Under the pieces are notes generated by a model, which worked only from the letters and a program-made list of their open reading frames with translations, made no database searches and had not been told where the DNA came from. The translations under genes and the position numbers were made by a program. Below are positions 1 to 7,192 of a DNA stretch of 28,194 nucleotides, piece by piece (the stretch's first letter is position 1; every line of letters begins with the position of its first letter). Source of the stretch: Pseudomonadota bacterium (GTDB taxonomy: Bacteria > Pseudomonadota > Gammaproteobacteria > Xanthomonadales > Xanthomonadaceae); NCBI GenBank assembly GCA_023399815.1, contig JAEWOJ010000069.1, positions 1 through 28,194 of the forward strand, written 5' to 3'.

Positions 1-84
1 CTGCTGGAGGGCGGCGAGCAAGCCATTGTCGAGGCACCTTCGGAAGATGCGGCGGTCCGCGGGAAGCCGAACTCGCCCTTGCGC

Positions 85-1314
85 TCAGTCGGCTGTCGAG
101 TCGGGCCCATCGAGCTTGTTCTTGAGAAGCGCTGCGCTCGCAATCAGCCCCACTGCTCCCACGACTTTCGGGGTCGCGTCCTTCGTCTTCTGGATCGCTT
201 GGGCCGCGACGTCAGGCACCCGGTCCAAACGCTGCGGCTCCCATGCACGTGGGACGGAGTCGATCCCAAGTAGCTCATGAAAGTCGTGAACTTCCGCCGC
301 AACATCGTTCCCAGATGCCAAGGTGGCCAAAGCGTTCGTCCGGTTCCAGAGCAACCTCGCGTTGGCCGAACCGCACGCTGCGTCGATGCGATCGAGCAGG
401 GGTTCGGTGTGTTGAGCGATGTAGGCCAGCCGACTCTGCCGGGCAAGCAGGAGTCCGAGGCGGTGCTGATCCAGCTCGTCCGGACGGACGCCTAGGACGA
501 GCTCGAGCTCGAGCTCATCCAGCAACCCCTGAAGCTGGGCGCAGCGAGCCAGGACGGCGAGCCACTCCCGGACGTCGGTCTCTGCCTGTCCAGTGGTCTC
601 GGCGAGTCTACGGACATTGGTTGTGCCTTCAAGTTTCTCGGCGATCGACTTGAGCTGAAGCAGTGCATAGGCCTGGGTAGACGCGATCGACTCAGAGGTG
701 CCCGCCACCTTCTCCCAGGTGACGTGGCTGACCAGCCCGGATGTCTCCCTCAAAGCCGCCGCTTCCTCGATGACGATGCCCGCTCCGATCATGCGGGACA
801 CGACGGCGTCATCATGCTTGCGCAAGACGTCGTCGACCTTCACGTCGATCCTGGCCAGGTACTCGGTGATTTCGGCGGTGGCCTGGTGAGTTGCGAGTTG
901 AGCCATGACGCCAGCCACCCCAGAGAGAGCCGCCGGATTGCTGAGCGCTGTGCCAAGACCCCGCTCGGCCTGGAGCCAGTTCCGGATCTCGCCGGGTGTC
1001 CCGACAATGACATGGCTCACACCGGGGGTCTTGGTCTCCATCAGCCCGTGTTCTTTCACGATCCGGGCGGACTCCTCGGTCAGCTTGATCCAGCGGCCAG
1101 AGTCGGCAGCGGTCTGGGATGCCGATTGCGCGACGTCGGCGGCCACTCCGAGGAGCGGCTTGAGGCGACGAAGGTCGATCTCGATCGAGCCAGACCAAAG
1201 CCCAGCACCGCGGAGGAATCGCTCAACGGCCGACTTCTCGCCGACAACTGCCAGTCCGTCGCCGTCAGCGATCAACTCGACGGCGCTGTCGGACGCCTCT
1301 TCCTGACTCGCCAC
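85..1314 (-). CDS. Hypothetical protein, unknown family (409 aa)
   Basis: I do not recognise a named domain. The GTG at 1314 is preferred because GGAGGA lies about five bases upstream; an in-frame ATG at 1431 would add 39 residues of poor-looking sequence with no ribosome binding site. The protein is Ala/Leu/Glu-rich and looks mostly helical. The middle (from about residue 150) has long amphipathic stretches typical of coiled coils, and a Leu-Glu run encoded by repeated GAGCTC lies near 500-520. The C-terminus contains a short hydrophobic segment (VVGAVGLIASAALL) just before a charged tail, which could be a membrane anchor or a buried helix. It lies outside the left copy of the 19-bp repeat, so it belongs to the flank and not to the metal element. 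My impression is of a soluble actinobacterial protein of accessory type; no function is assigned. Confidence 0.7.
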   Translation of the reverse strand: MASQEEASDSAVELIADGDGLAVVGEKSAVERFLRGAGLWSGSIEIDLRRLKPLLGVAADVAQSASQTAADSGRWIKLTEESARIVKEHGLMETKTPGVSHVIVGTPGEIRNWLQAERGLGTALSNPAALSGVAGVMAQLATHQATAEITEYLARIDVKVDDVLRKHDDAVVSRMIGAGIVIEEAAALRETSGLVSHVTWEKVAGTSESIASTQAYALLQLKSIAEKLEGTTNVRRLAETTGQAETDVREWLAVLARCAQLQGLLDELELELVLGVRPDELDQHRLGLLLARQSRLAYIAQHTEPLLDRIDAACGSANARLLWNRTNALATLASGNDVAAEVHDFHELLGIDSVPRAWEPQRLDRVPDVAAQAIQKTKDATPKVVGAVGLIASAALLKNKLDGPDSTAD

Positions 1315-1665
1315 AACGTCCTCCGCCGGCCGACGACCGTGGACCTCAACGGTACAGCTCGCTCCTGACTTCTCGGCCCGATCGGTAGGCCGATCCGAGT
1401 GTTGGGCCGCACGGACCGCAAAGGCCCTCATGGCCGACTACGCACATGTGAGCGGTTGGGACTGCAGCTCACCCCACGACCACGCCCGTCCAGGAGTCCG
1501 GCCTGACTGTCCGAGAGGGCTTGTAGGTTCGCCTTCATGAACCACGCAACGAATGTTGGAGCGGCGGGCATCGCTCGGGTGGCGGCAGGGTGGCGCGAGG
1601 GTGTGCACCCTCTGGCACCGTTGCCTGGTACCCGTTCCGCGAGGGCGACTTCCGGATCGGTCCGA
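1315..1665. other. Intergenic stretch, no gene seen
   Basis: About 350 bp upstream of the leftward unknown gene. Open frames here lack ribosome binding sites and have arginine/proline-rich translations typical of high-GC shadows. It should hold the promoter of the leftward gene, but I could not pick a convincing -35/-10 pair. No tRNA cloverleaf is present immediately left of 1666, which matters for reading the attachment site. Confidence 0.5.
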
Positions 1666-1684
1666 CTGCCCCCGCCACCAACGA
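1666..1684 (+). repeat. attL: Left copy of 19-bp direct repeat, probable attL core
   Basis: The 19 bases CTGCCCCCGCCACCAACGA occur here and again at 19401-19419, with a mismatch on both sides of each copy. This copy lies 87 bp beyond the stop codon of the tyrosine integrase gene, the usual place for an attachment site. The repeat includes the acceptor-end and CCA sequence of a tRNA plus four further bases, but the sequence to its left does not form a T-arm. The integrase-adjacent position and the improbability of a chance 19-mer support an att core; the exact crossover is unknown. Confidence 0.7.
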
Positions 1685-1717
1685 CATGGCAGTGATGGCA
1701 AGGCCTCCGAGTGATCG

Positions 1718-1741
1718 GGGGCCCTGTCGCGTCAGGGCCCC
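1718..1741. terminator. Strong hairpin downstream of integrase gene
   Basis: A perfect 9-bp stem, GGGGCCCTG pairing with CAGGGCCCC, has a 6-base loop. It lies between the integrase stop and the left repeat. No T-run follows on either strand, so it could be a weak terminator or a structural element of the attachment region. Confidence 0.5.
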
Positions 1742-1742
1742 G

Positions 1743-1769
1743 CTACCGGGTGTCTACCGACGCCTACCG
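1743..1769 (+). repeat. Three helically phased CTACCG repeats
   Basis: CTACCG starts at 1743, 1754 and 1764, a spacing of 11 and 10 bp, just after the integrase stop codon. Repeats on one face of the helix beside an att core suggest arm-type binding sites for the integrase or its accessory factor; this is inference. Confidence 0.4.
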
Positions 1770-1770
1770 G

Positions 1771-2946
1771 CTATGCGGCGGCCGCGACCTCGCCGACTTC
1801 TCGTGAATGGTTGGAGAGGAGTTGTCCAAATGTGGCGGCGGCGTCGTCCTGCATTCCGGGAAGCACGTGCTGGTAGGTCGTCATCGTGAACGCGGGGTTG
1901 GAATGGCCGAGGCGTTCGGAGACGACCTTTATCGGGACCCGGTCACGCAACAGAAGGCTGGGGTGGGTGTGGCGCAGATCGTGGAACCGGATCGGTGACA
2001 CGTCGAGGGGGCGCTGTGCACGGTCGAACGCCTGCGAGACGCTGTGTGGGTGGAGGGGCTGGCCGTCGGGGCGGACGAACACGAGCCCGTGAGCGTTGGC
2101 GGCGCCAGCCTCTGCGAGCCCCGTTGTCTGCTCCTGTCGCCATCGGGCGAGCAGGTCCATCGTGTCGGCGTCGATGGTGATGTTGCGCCGGCTGGTGCGG
2201 GTCTTGAGTCGTGAAAACTCGAGGCGGTACCCGATCGAGGTGAGGGCCTGGGTCACTTCGATGCGTCGGGTGTCGAAGTGGACGTCGTCCCAGCGCAGGC
2301 CGAGGACCTCGCCGCGCCGCATCCCGGTCGCGGCGGCCAGTCGGAACAACATCGAGTAGCGGTTGGCGGCGGTCTCGGTCAGGAAGTCGCTCAGTTCGGC
2401 GGCGGTCCACGAGCGGGCGCGGCGTCGAGTCGATGGTCGCTTGCGGGGGTCCGGGACGTGTGAACCCTGCGCCGGGTTCGACGCCAGGAGGCCCCGTCCG
2501 ACTGCGTCGTTGAGTGAGGATCTGATGATCTGGTGGAGGTTCGTAACGGTCTTCGCTGCGAGTGGCCCACCTCGCCTGCTGCCGGTGATGAGGAGGCGTC
2601 GGTAGAGCGCCTCGAGGTGCTCGGTCCGGAGCCGACGAAGCGGTGTGTCGCCGAGGTGTGGGAGCAGGTAGTGCTCGACCGAGGTGACGTAGCGGGCATG
2701 TGTCGTGGGTGCGAGTGTCGCCTCCTTGGCAGGGAGCCATTGGCCGAGGATGTACTCGGCGACGGTCAGTGACGAGCCGGTGTGGCGTTGTCGGGCGCGT
2801 TGCTCAGTGAGGTCGTTCGCGAGTTGCTCGGCGCCAGCGCGGTCGTCGCAGCGGTGCCAGCGTCGGCGGTCCCTGCCCGATACCGGGTTCCGGCCTTGGT
2901 AGATCACCGCGTAGAACACGCCTCGCTTCTCGGTCACGTACGCCAC
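1771..2946 (-). CDS. int: Tyrosine site-specific integrase
   Basis: A phage/ICE-type tyrosine recombinase of 391 aa, a usual length. It would catalyse integration and excision of the element at the flanking 19-bp repeat. From the GTG start, an arm-binding-type N-terminus (residues 1-50) is followed by a SAM-like core-binding domain (about 60-160) and the catalytic domain (about 180-380). All catalytic residues are visible: Arg210 (TGMRRGE), Lys248 (LKTRTSRR), His322 and Arg325 (HDLRH), His348 (LGHS) and Tyr358 (TTYQHVLPG). GTG 2946 is chosen because AGGAG lies six bases upstream; an ATG at 3012 would add 22 unlikely residues. The 3' end faces the left repeat, as in many actinobacterial integrative elements. 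It appears intact. No excisionase gene is seen beside it, nor are replication or conjugation genes. Confidence 0.93.
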   Translation of the reverse strand: MAYVTEKRGVFYAVIYQGRNPVSGRDRRRWHRCDDRAGAEQLANDLTEQRARQRHTGSSLTVAEYILGQWLPAKEATLAPTTHARYVTSVEHYLLPHLGDTPLRRLRTEHLEALYRRLLITGSRRGGPLAAKTVTNLHQIIRSSLNDAVGRGLLASNPAQGSHVPDPRKRPSTRRRARSWTAAELSDFLTETAANRYSMLFRLAAATGMRRGEVLGLRWDDVHFDTRRIEVTQALTSIGYRLEFSRLKTRTSRRNITIDADTMDLLARWRQEQTTGLAEAGAANAHGLVFVRPDGQPLHPHSVSQAFDRAQRPLDVSPIRFHDLRHTHPSLLLRDRVPIKVVSERLGHSNPAFTMTTYQHVLPGMQDDAAATFGQLLSNHSREVGEVAAAA

Positions 2947-3137
2947 CTGTCGCTCCTCATCATCGGGGTTCGGTAGCGGAGTCGGTAGCAGGCGACGGGA
3001 TGCGCAGGCCATGTCGTTCTGTGATCGGGTGGGTGCCCCGACGTTGGGCAGTGACCATCGGGTCCGATGGCCGGGTGCCGTCGTGGCGACCGGGGTCTCT
3101 CCGGGGAAGTGCGGGGTGGTGCGGTGCAGGGATTAGG

Positions 3138-4499
3138 TCAGAGCATGGAGCCGAGGTCGCTGCCGACGGTGGGGTACGCGGCGTTCATGGACTTGAGCTG
3201 TCGGGTGGTGAGGCCGAGCTTGATGGCGAGCGCGCAGATATTGATCAGCTCGCCGTACTCGGGTCCGAGCATGTGGGCGCCGACGATCGTGTCAGTGGCG
3301 CGGTCGATGAGAATCTTGGCGGCGGCGGCGGTCTCGCCGATGCGGTAGTTGGAGTACCAGCCGCTGGTGTCGGTGTAGCGGACGTCGAGGTCGATGCCGG
3401 CGTCTCGGGCCTCGGTCTCGAGCAGGCCGACTCGGGTGAGTTCAGGGATGGTGAACACGGCGGTCGCGATCCCGCTGTAGTTGGGTGTGGTGGCGGCGGC
3501 TTTGAGCATGTTGGATGCGGCGACTCTGCCTTCGAACACTGCGACGGGGGTGAGCGGCGCACCGGGGGTGTCGGCGGCGTCGCCGGCGGCGTAGATGCGT
3601 GGGTTGGTGGTGCTCTGGAGGTGGCTGGCGACGTGGACGCCGTGCGTGCCGTGGGCGATGTCGGCGGCGTCGAGGTCGAGGCGATCGAGTTCGGGTTGGC
3701 GGCCGGCGCCGTGCACGACGAGATCGGTGGTGATCGTGGTCTGTCTGCGATGATCGTCGAGGGTGACGTGGTAGCCGTCGCCGCTGCGGTGCACGGCGAC
3801 GATCTCGGTGTTGCGGCGCACGTCGATGTCGATGGTGTGGCTGCGGGTGACGAGGAGTTCGACGAGGTCGGGGTCGAAGCCGCGCAGCGGGCGGGGGCCG
3901 TGGTCGACGATGACGGTGTGGGTGCCCGTGCGCGCGGCGATGTGGGCGAACTCGAAGGAGATGAACCCACCGCCGACGAAGAGGATCCGTGGGGGGAGCG
4001 CGTCGAGGTACAAGAAGCCGGTGGAGTCGATGAGGTGATCGGCGCCCGGGAAGTCGAGTGGTCGGGGTCGGGCGCCGGTGGCGATCAGGGCGTGTCGGAA
4101 CTGGTGGTTGGTGCCGTCGATGTCGAGCCGGTCCGGGCCGGTGAATCGTGCGGTGCCGTGGAGGGTGTCGACGCCGTGGCGCCCGAGGCTGGTTTCCATG
4201 TTGGCGGGGACGGGGTCGGTGAAGCCGTGCATGTGGGCGCTGAGCGCCGTCCAATCGATGGCCAGTCCGGCCGGGTCGATGCCTTTGCCGGTGAGGAGGT
4301 GTGCGGCGTCGATGATCTCGGCGCCTCGGCGCAGGATCTTCTTCGGGTCACATCCCCGTAGCGCGCAGGTGCCGCCGTAGGGGAGGTCGTCGACGATCGC
4401 GACGCGCCACCCGGCGGTCGCGCATTTCTCCGCGGCGGCGCTGCCGGCCATGCCGGCGCCGATCACGATCAGGTCGTAAAGGTCGAACGTCCTGCTCAT
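3138..4499 (-). CDS. FAD-dependent pyridine nucleotide-disulfide oxidoreductase, mercuric/glutathione reductase-like
   Basis: A cytoplasmic flavoprotein of 453 aa. It has an N-terminal FAD-binding GAGMAG motif (residues 14-19), a redox disulfide Cys45-Cys50 in GGTCALRGCDPKK, a second dinucleotide-binding glycine cluster (FVGGGFISFEFAH), the AAGD FAD motif, and a C-terminal dimerisation domain. Family members pass electrons from NAD(P)H through FAD to the disulfide and then to a substrate. Two points argue against true MerA: there is no N-terminal metal-binding domain and no C-terminal vicinal cysteine pair. In addition, the catalytic His of the usual HPT..E motif is a Tyr (AAYPTVGSD). The ATG at 4499 overlaps the stop of the upstream Fe-S gene (ATGA), so the two are translationally coupled. 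The substrate is unknown; a metal ion or the neighbouring Fe-S protein is plausible. Confidence 0.88.
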   Translation of the reverse strand: MSRTFDLYDLIVIGAGMAGSAAAEKCATAGWRVAIVDDLPYGGTCALRGCDPKKILRRGAEIIDAAHLLTGKGIDPAGLAIDWTALSAHMHGFTDPVPANMETSLGRHGVDTLHGTARFTGPDRLDIDGTNHQFRHALIATGARPRPLDFPGADHLIDSTGFLYLDALPPRILFVGGGFISFEFAHIAARTGTHTVIVDHGPRPLRGFDPDLVELLVTRSHTIDIDVRRNTEIVAVHRSGDGYHVTLDDHRRQTTITTDLVVHGAGRQPELDRLDLDAADIAHGTHGVHVASHLQSTTNPRIYAAGDAADTPGAPLTPVAVFEGRVAASNMLKAAATTPNYSGIATAVFTIPELTRVGLLETEARDAGIDLDVRYTDTSGWYSNYRIGETAAAAKILIDRATDTIVGAHMLGPEYGELINICALAIKLGLTTRQLKSMNAAYPTVGSDLGSML

Positions 4500-4957
4500 G
4501 TCGGGCTCACTCGATCTGTCGTCGTGGCCGGCCCGGTGCCTGTGAGCGAGCGGTGGATGTCGGCCAGGCAGCACTTGGTGGACGGATTGAGGTGCTCGCA
4601 GGCGCAGCGCCGGTCGGCGACGGCGTGCTTGATCGCCGACTTGATGGTGCTGGCACCGCCGTTCCGGGCGGCGTCGGCGACGAGGTCGTCGGCGGTGTGC
4701 GCGAAACAGAAACACACCGGCGTCGGTCGATCAGTCGCTTTGTGAGCGACCTGGGCGATGACTGCGTCGGCGTCGACCGTGATCTGGTCGAGGTGGTACA
4801 CGACCCGACACCCCGCTGTGGGGCAGTGTTGCCAGGCGCCATCGGCTGGGTCGTGATGGTGCGGGCGAACCGGTGCCGAGCCGACGATCGGGCCGACCTC
4901 GCCACACGACGGACACGGCCTCGAAGGGCCGGTTGGGATGCTGCAGCATGAGCTCAC
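4496..4957 (-). CDS. CopZ-type Cys-rich [2Fe-2S]/zinc metallochaperone-like protein
   Basis: A 153-aa protein that resembles the cysteine-rich N-terminal domain of archaeal CopZ and BFD-like [2Fe-2S] domains. From the GTG start, cysteines occur as Cys4-Cys5, CPSC (15-18), CPTAGC (45-50), CFCF (82-84), CAC (118-120) and Cys129-Cys130. The segment PVCFCFAHTADDL followed by a helix and RRCACEHLNPSTKCCLADI matches the Fe-S binding layout. The first half should bind zinc. The GTG start overlaps the upstream stop (GTGA), and the N-terminus MSSCC is typical of this family; a longer frame to 5182 only overlaps the preceding gene. No C-terminal HMA domain is present. It may carry electrons or metal between the membrane protein and the reductase encoded on either side; this partnership is inferred from coupling. 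Confidence 0.82.
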   Translation of the reverse strand: MSSCCSIPTGPSRPCPSCGEVGPIVGSAPVRPHHHDPADGAWQHCPTAGCRVVYHLDQITVDADAVIAQVAHKATDRPTPVCFCFAHTADDLVADAARNGGASTIKSAIKHAVADRRCACEHLNPSTKCCLADIHRSLTGTGPATTTDRVSPT

Positions 4958-5280
4958 TGCCCAGCCTGCTGATGGGGCGCTGTGGCGCCAACGGCGACTG
5001 TGGATACCAGACCTGCGCTCGCTATCCCGGGACCTGGGTGGCACACCCGCTGGCGGTGCCACCGAAGCACCCCGATCACTGCGATGAACGAGGCGGGCGC
5101 AACGGTGATCCAACTCCCGACTTCGAGCCCGGCGATCACACCCGCAGCTCCCAAGGAGCCGAGCAGCGGCAGACCGCAGCACACACCGAACGCGGCAGCA
5201 CCTGCAGCAACGGGAAACAGCGGATCGTGCCTGCGGCTCGTACCTCCGCGGTGTGTCGGCAGGGCTTCTGTCTTGGTCAC
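4954..5280 (-). CDS. Small membrane protein with Cys-Cys pair, MerT-like metal transporter candidate
   Basis: A 108-aa protein and the first gene of the MerR-controlled leftward operon. Hydrophobic segments lie at about residues 21-50 and 55-73, with a weaker one near 86-102. The first carries Cys34-Cys35 in FGVCCGLPLL, the position and type of vicinal pair seen in mercuric transporters such as MerT; Cys80 follows the second segment. It is about the length of MerT, but without a close match I can name. The GTG at 5280 is supported by GAGAGGA five bases upstream. Its stop overlaps the start of the Fe-S protein. Inferred role: it takes a metal ion from the periplasmic side and hands it to the cytoplasmic chaperone/reductase pair. 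Which metal is not decided by sequence. Confidence 0.72.
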   Translation of the reverse strand: MTKTEALPTHRGGTSRRHDPLFPVAAGAAAFGVCCGLPLLGSLGAAGVIAGLEVGSWITVAPASFIAVIGVLRWHRQRVCHPGPGIASAGLVSTVAVGATAPHQQAGQ

Positions 5281-5323
5281 GTGGTCCTCTCGATGTTCGC
5301 GACGACCGTGTCGATTGATGGCA

Positions 5324-5361
5324 ACATAAACCCTGATCCGTACTCCAAGGTCAAGGAGTAC
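5324..5361 (-). promoter_or_regulatory. MerR-type promoter with 19-bp spacer and nested palindrome
   Basis: On the minus strand, TTGACC (5354-5349) and TTATGT (5329-5324) are separated by exactly 19 bp, the over-long spacer that defines MerR-activated promoters. The spacer holds an imperfect dyad (ACCTTGGA with ACCCTGAT on the opposite strand). A separate perfect palindrome, GTACTCC and GGAGTAC with an 8-bp centre, covers 5340-5361 and is centred on the -35 box. The promoter would drive the membrane protein/Fe-S/reductase operon. Confidence 0.72.
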
Positions 5362-5370
5362 TGTCGTCGT

Positions 5371-5811
5371 ATGCGCATCGGAGATCTGGCGGCAGCTGCG
5401 GCGATCCCTACCGAAACCGTCCGCTACTACGAGAAACGCGGTCTGCTGGCCGCCCCGCCGCGTTCAGCCAACGGCTACCGCACCTACGATGATGCTGCTC
5501 TCAACCAACTGCGCTTCATCCGGACCGCGCAAGCGGCCGGGCTCACCCTCGCCGAGATCGGCAGTGTGATCGAACTCCGCGACGATGGCACCACGCCGTG
5601 CGGCCACGTCACAGCGCTTCTGGCCGACAAGATCGCCGAAGTTCGCGAACGGCGGGTCCAGCTCGCTGCGCTCGAACAGGAACTCATCCGCCTCGTCGAT
5701 CGCAGCGCCACCTTGAACCCGGCCGACTGCCGGCCGGACGACATCTGCCACGTCCTGTCGAGCGACGGATCGATCGACGCCAGTGCGAATTGGGGTCCGC
5801 CACTGAGGTGA
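5371..5811 (+). CDS. MerR-family heavy-metal-responsive regulator
   Basis: A 146-aa cytoplasmic regulator, divergent from the metal operon with 90 bp between starts. The N-terminal winged helix (residues 1-70) has the family signature ETVRYYEKRGLL and NGYRTYD, and the dimerisation helix spans about 80-112. Candidate metal ligands are Cys77 (TPCGH), Cys120 and Cys126 (DCRPDDICH). Tn501 MerR uses Cys82, Cys117 and Cys126, with nine residues between the last two. Here the last two are only six apart, closer to the short loop of CueR/ZntR types, so mercury specificity is not assured. The ATG at 5371 begins the conserved MRIGDLA; longer frames to the left overlap the divergent gene. The best Shine-Dalgarno, AAGGAG, is 12 bases away, inside the operator palindrome. 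Confidence 0.9.
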   Translation: MRIGDLAAAAAIPTETVRYYEKRGLLAAPPRSANGYRTYDDAALNQLRFIRTAQAAGLTLAEIGSVIELRDDGTTPCGHVTALLADKIAEVRERRVQLAALEQELIRLVDRSATLNPADCRPDDICHVLSSDGSIDASANWGPPLR

Positions 5812-5957
5812 TCAGGCACCCGCGCCGCGGGCGGAACAGCCGCCTCCGCTGCGATCAGTGTCATCGGAGGGAACGTCAGTCGCTCGGCCGGTGAACGCCC
5901 TGACGACCAGCCGAAGCCGTGCGGTTCGATCGACCGACGAGCGCGAGAATCAGACCG

Positions 5958-6431
5958 ATGGATGACCGGACGCAGCGATTCACCACAACCGTCGTGCGCG
6001 ACCCGAGGCGTCGGGTCCTGGTCCCGCTCCCCTTCGATCCCGACGACGCATGGGGCCACAAGCCCGCCCACCCTGTCGCTGGCACCGTCAACGGCATGGC
6101 GGTGCGCGCCGTCATCGAGACACTCGACGAGCGATCGGCGATCCTGCTCGGGCCGGCCTGGCGGCGGGACTGCGGCATCGCGCCGGGCGATGAGGTCGAC
6201 GTCGTGCTCGAGCCCGAAGGGCCTCAGCGCGACGACCTCGCTGGGGACGTGGCCACAGCGCTCGACGCGGATCCGGCTGCCGGGGAGTTCTTCGACGGGC
6301 TCGCCCAGTTCTATCGCCGCGCTTACCTGCGCTGGATCGACGGCGCAACGCGTCGACCGGACCTACGTGCTGCTCGCATCGACGAGGTCGTGGCACTGCT
6401 GCACGCTGGCATCAAGCAGCGACCGCGCTGA
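5958..6431 (+). CDS. YdeI/OmpD-associated family protein with DUF1905-like domain
   Basis: A 157-aa protein. The first half (about residues 5-85) is a DUF1905-like beta domain, with VPLPFDPDDAWG and NGMAVRAVIE, then ILLGPAWRRDCGIAPGDEV. The second half has the YdeI-type helical tail (FFDGLAQFYRRAYLRWI, then repeated R and ARIDEVVALL). The biochemical role of the family is not established; members have been linked to resistance to peptides or stress. The ATG at 5958 fits the conserved N-terminus, but its ribosome binding site is weak; a start at 5919 would add 13 residues. It lies between the MerR gene and a convergent copper cluster, and is separated from the latter by a strong terminator. 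It looks like unrelated cargo of the element. Confidence 0.78.
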   Translation: MDDRTQRFTTTVVRDPRRRVLVPLPFDPDDAWGHKPAHPVAGTVNGMAVRAVIETLDERSAILLGPAWRRDCGIAPGDEVDVVLEPEGPQRDDLAGDVATALDADPAAGEFFDGLAQFYRRAYLRWIDGATRRPDLRAARIDEVVALLHAGIKQRPR

Positions 6432-6468
6432 GATTGGTTCCCCGTGCAGGCCGCCGGGCGAGCACGGA

Positions 6469-6500
6469 GTGCGGGGCGGTCGCCGTTGACCGCCCCGCAC
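6469..6500. terminator. Bidirectional terminator between convergent genes
   Basis: A perfect 13-bp stem, GTGCGGGGCGGTC with its complement, around the 6-base loop GCCGTT. It sits exactly between the convergent YdeI-like and DUF305 stop codons. The T-run is poor, as is common in high-GC actinobacteria. Confidence 0.78.
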
Positions 6501-6507
6501 GAATGGG

Positions 6508-7125
6508 TCAGGTGTCTTCGAGCATCGACTGCATCTGGTCGATCTCGGCCTGTTGGCCGTCGATGATCCCTTGGGCGAGCGCGAGGACGTCGGCGTTCGA
6601 GCCCTCCTCGAGTTCGACCTCCGCCATCCGGATCGCCCCTTGGTGGTGTCGGATCATCGTCTCGAGGAACATTCGGTCGAGATCGGCGCCCATGGCCTCG
6701 GACATCATGTCCATCTCGTCGTCGGACATCATGCCGTTGGCTCCGTCCATGCCGTCCATGCCGTCGGATCCGGCCGGGTCGATGTCCCAGTCGTCGAGCC
6801 AGGTGTTCATCTGGTCGATCTCGGGTCCTTGGGCGGCGTTGATCTGCTCCGCGAGGGCGATCACGGTCGGATCGTCACCGTTGGCAATCACCAGTTCGGA
6901 CATCTGGATGGCTTGTTCGTGGTGCGGGACCATGCCTTGTACGAAGGCGACGTCGGCGTCGTTCACGTCGTCGGGAAGTTCAGCCGTAGCCGTCTGCCCC
7001 CGGGTCGTGGTGGCTCCTGAGTTGCCGGTGGTGCCGTCGTCGTTGCTGCACGCCGCCGCGGTCGTGACGAGCGCGACGGCCAGGATCGCTACGCTGAATG
7101 CGCGACGGATCTGTCGGGATGTCAT
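6508..7125 (-). CDS. DUF305 lipoprotein, copper-cluster associated
   Basis: A 205-aa exported lipoprotein. The signal peptide occupies residues 1-25 with lipobox TAAAC, so Cys26 would be lipidated. A linker rich in Thr/Gly/Asn follows. The mature part has two DUF305 halves, each with a His-His motif: MVPHHEQAI (His68-His69) and MIRHHQGAI (His160-His161). A Met/Asp-rich loop between them (residues 120-145) could also bind copper. DUF305 proteins recur in copper and silver loci and are thought to bind metal in the periplasm or at the cell surface; the detailed role is not settled. The start is backed by GAGGAG five bases upstream. It is the last gene of the leftward CsoR operon. Its maturation would need signal peptidase II, and an lspA gene lies on the same element. 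Confidence 0.88.
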   Translation of the reverse strand: MTSRQIRRAFSVAILAVALVTTAAACSNDDGTTGNSGATTTRGQTATAELPDDVNDADVAFVQGMVPHHEQAIQMSELVIANGDDPTVIALAEQINAAQGPEIDQMNTWLDDWDIDPAGSDGMDGMDGANGMMSDDEMDMMSEAMGADLDRMFLETMIRHHQGAIRMAEVELEEGSNADVLALAQGIIDGQQAEIDQMQSMLEDT

Positions 7126-7192
7126 GTGGTCTCCTCATTGTTCGGTCTCTAGTGGTGGCGTCCGGGAACGGGCCCGGTCCCACAGAGGCCGC

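Noticed and set aside
1..84. Partial gene at the left edge
   Set aside because: Short open frames exist on both strands, but none has a start or recognisable domain in 84 bases.
1600..1680. An intact tRNA at the left repeat
   Set aside because: Only the acceptor/CCA-like 19 bases match. The bases before them form no T-arm or anticodon arm.
3000..4361. Long plus-strand open frame of 453 codons opposite the flavoprotein gene
   Set aside because: Its translation is Gly/Val/Asp-rich and repetitive, typical of the antisense of a high-GC gene. The minus strand has clear FAD and disulfide motifs.
3138..4499. Calling the reductase MerA
   Set aside because: There is no HMA domain, no C-terminal Cys pair, and Tyr replaces the catalytic His. 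Mercuric reductase activity is not supported by sequence.
4500..4715. N-terminal extension of the flavoprotein up to 4715
   Set aside because: It is Arg/Pro-rich and lies entirely within the Fe-S protein gene. The ATG at 4499 with ATGA coupling starts the conserved fold.
4873..5370. N-terminal extension of the MerR protein
   Set aside because: It is antisense to the membrane-protein gene and crosses the divergent promoter. MerR proteins begin at the MRIGDLA segment.
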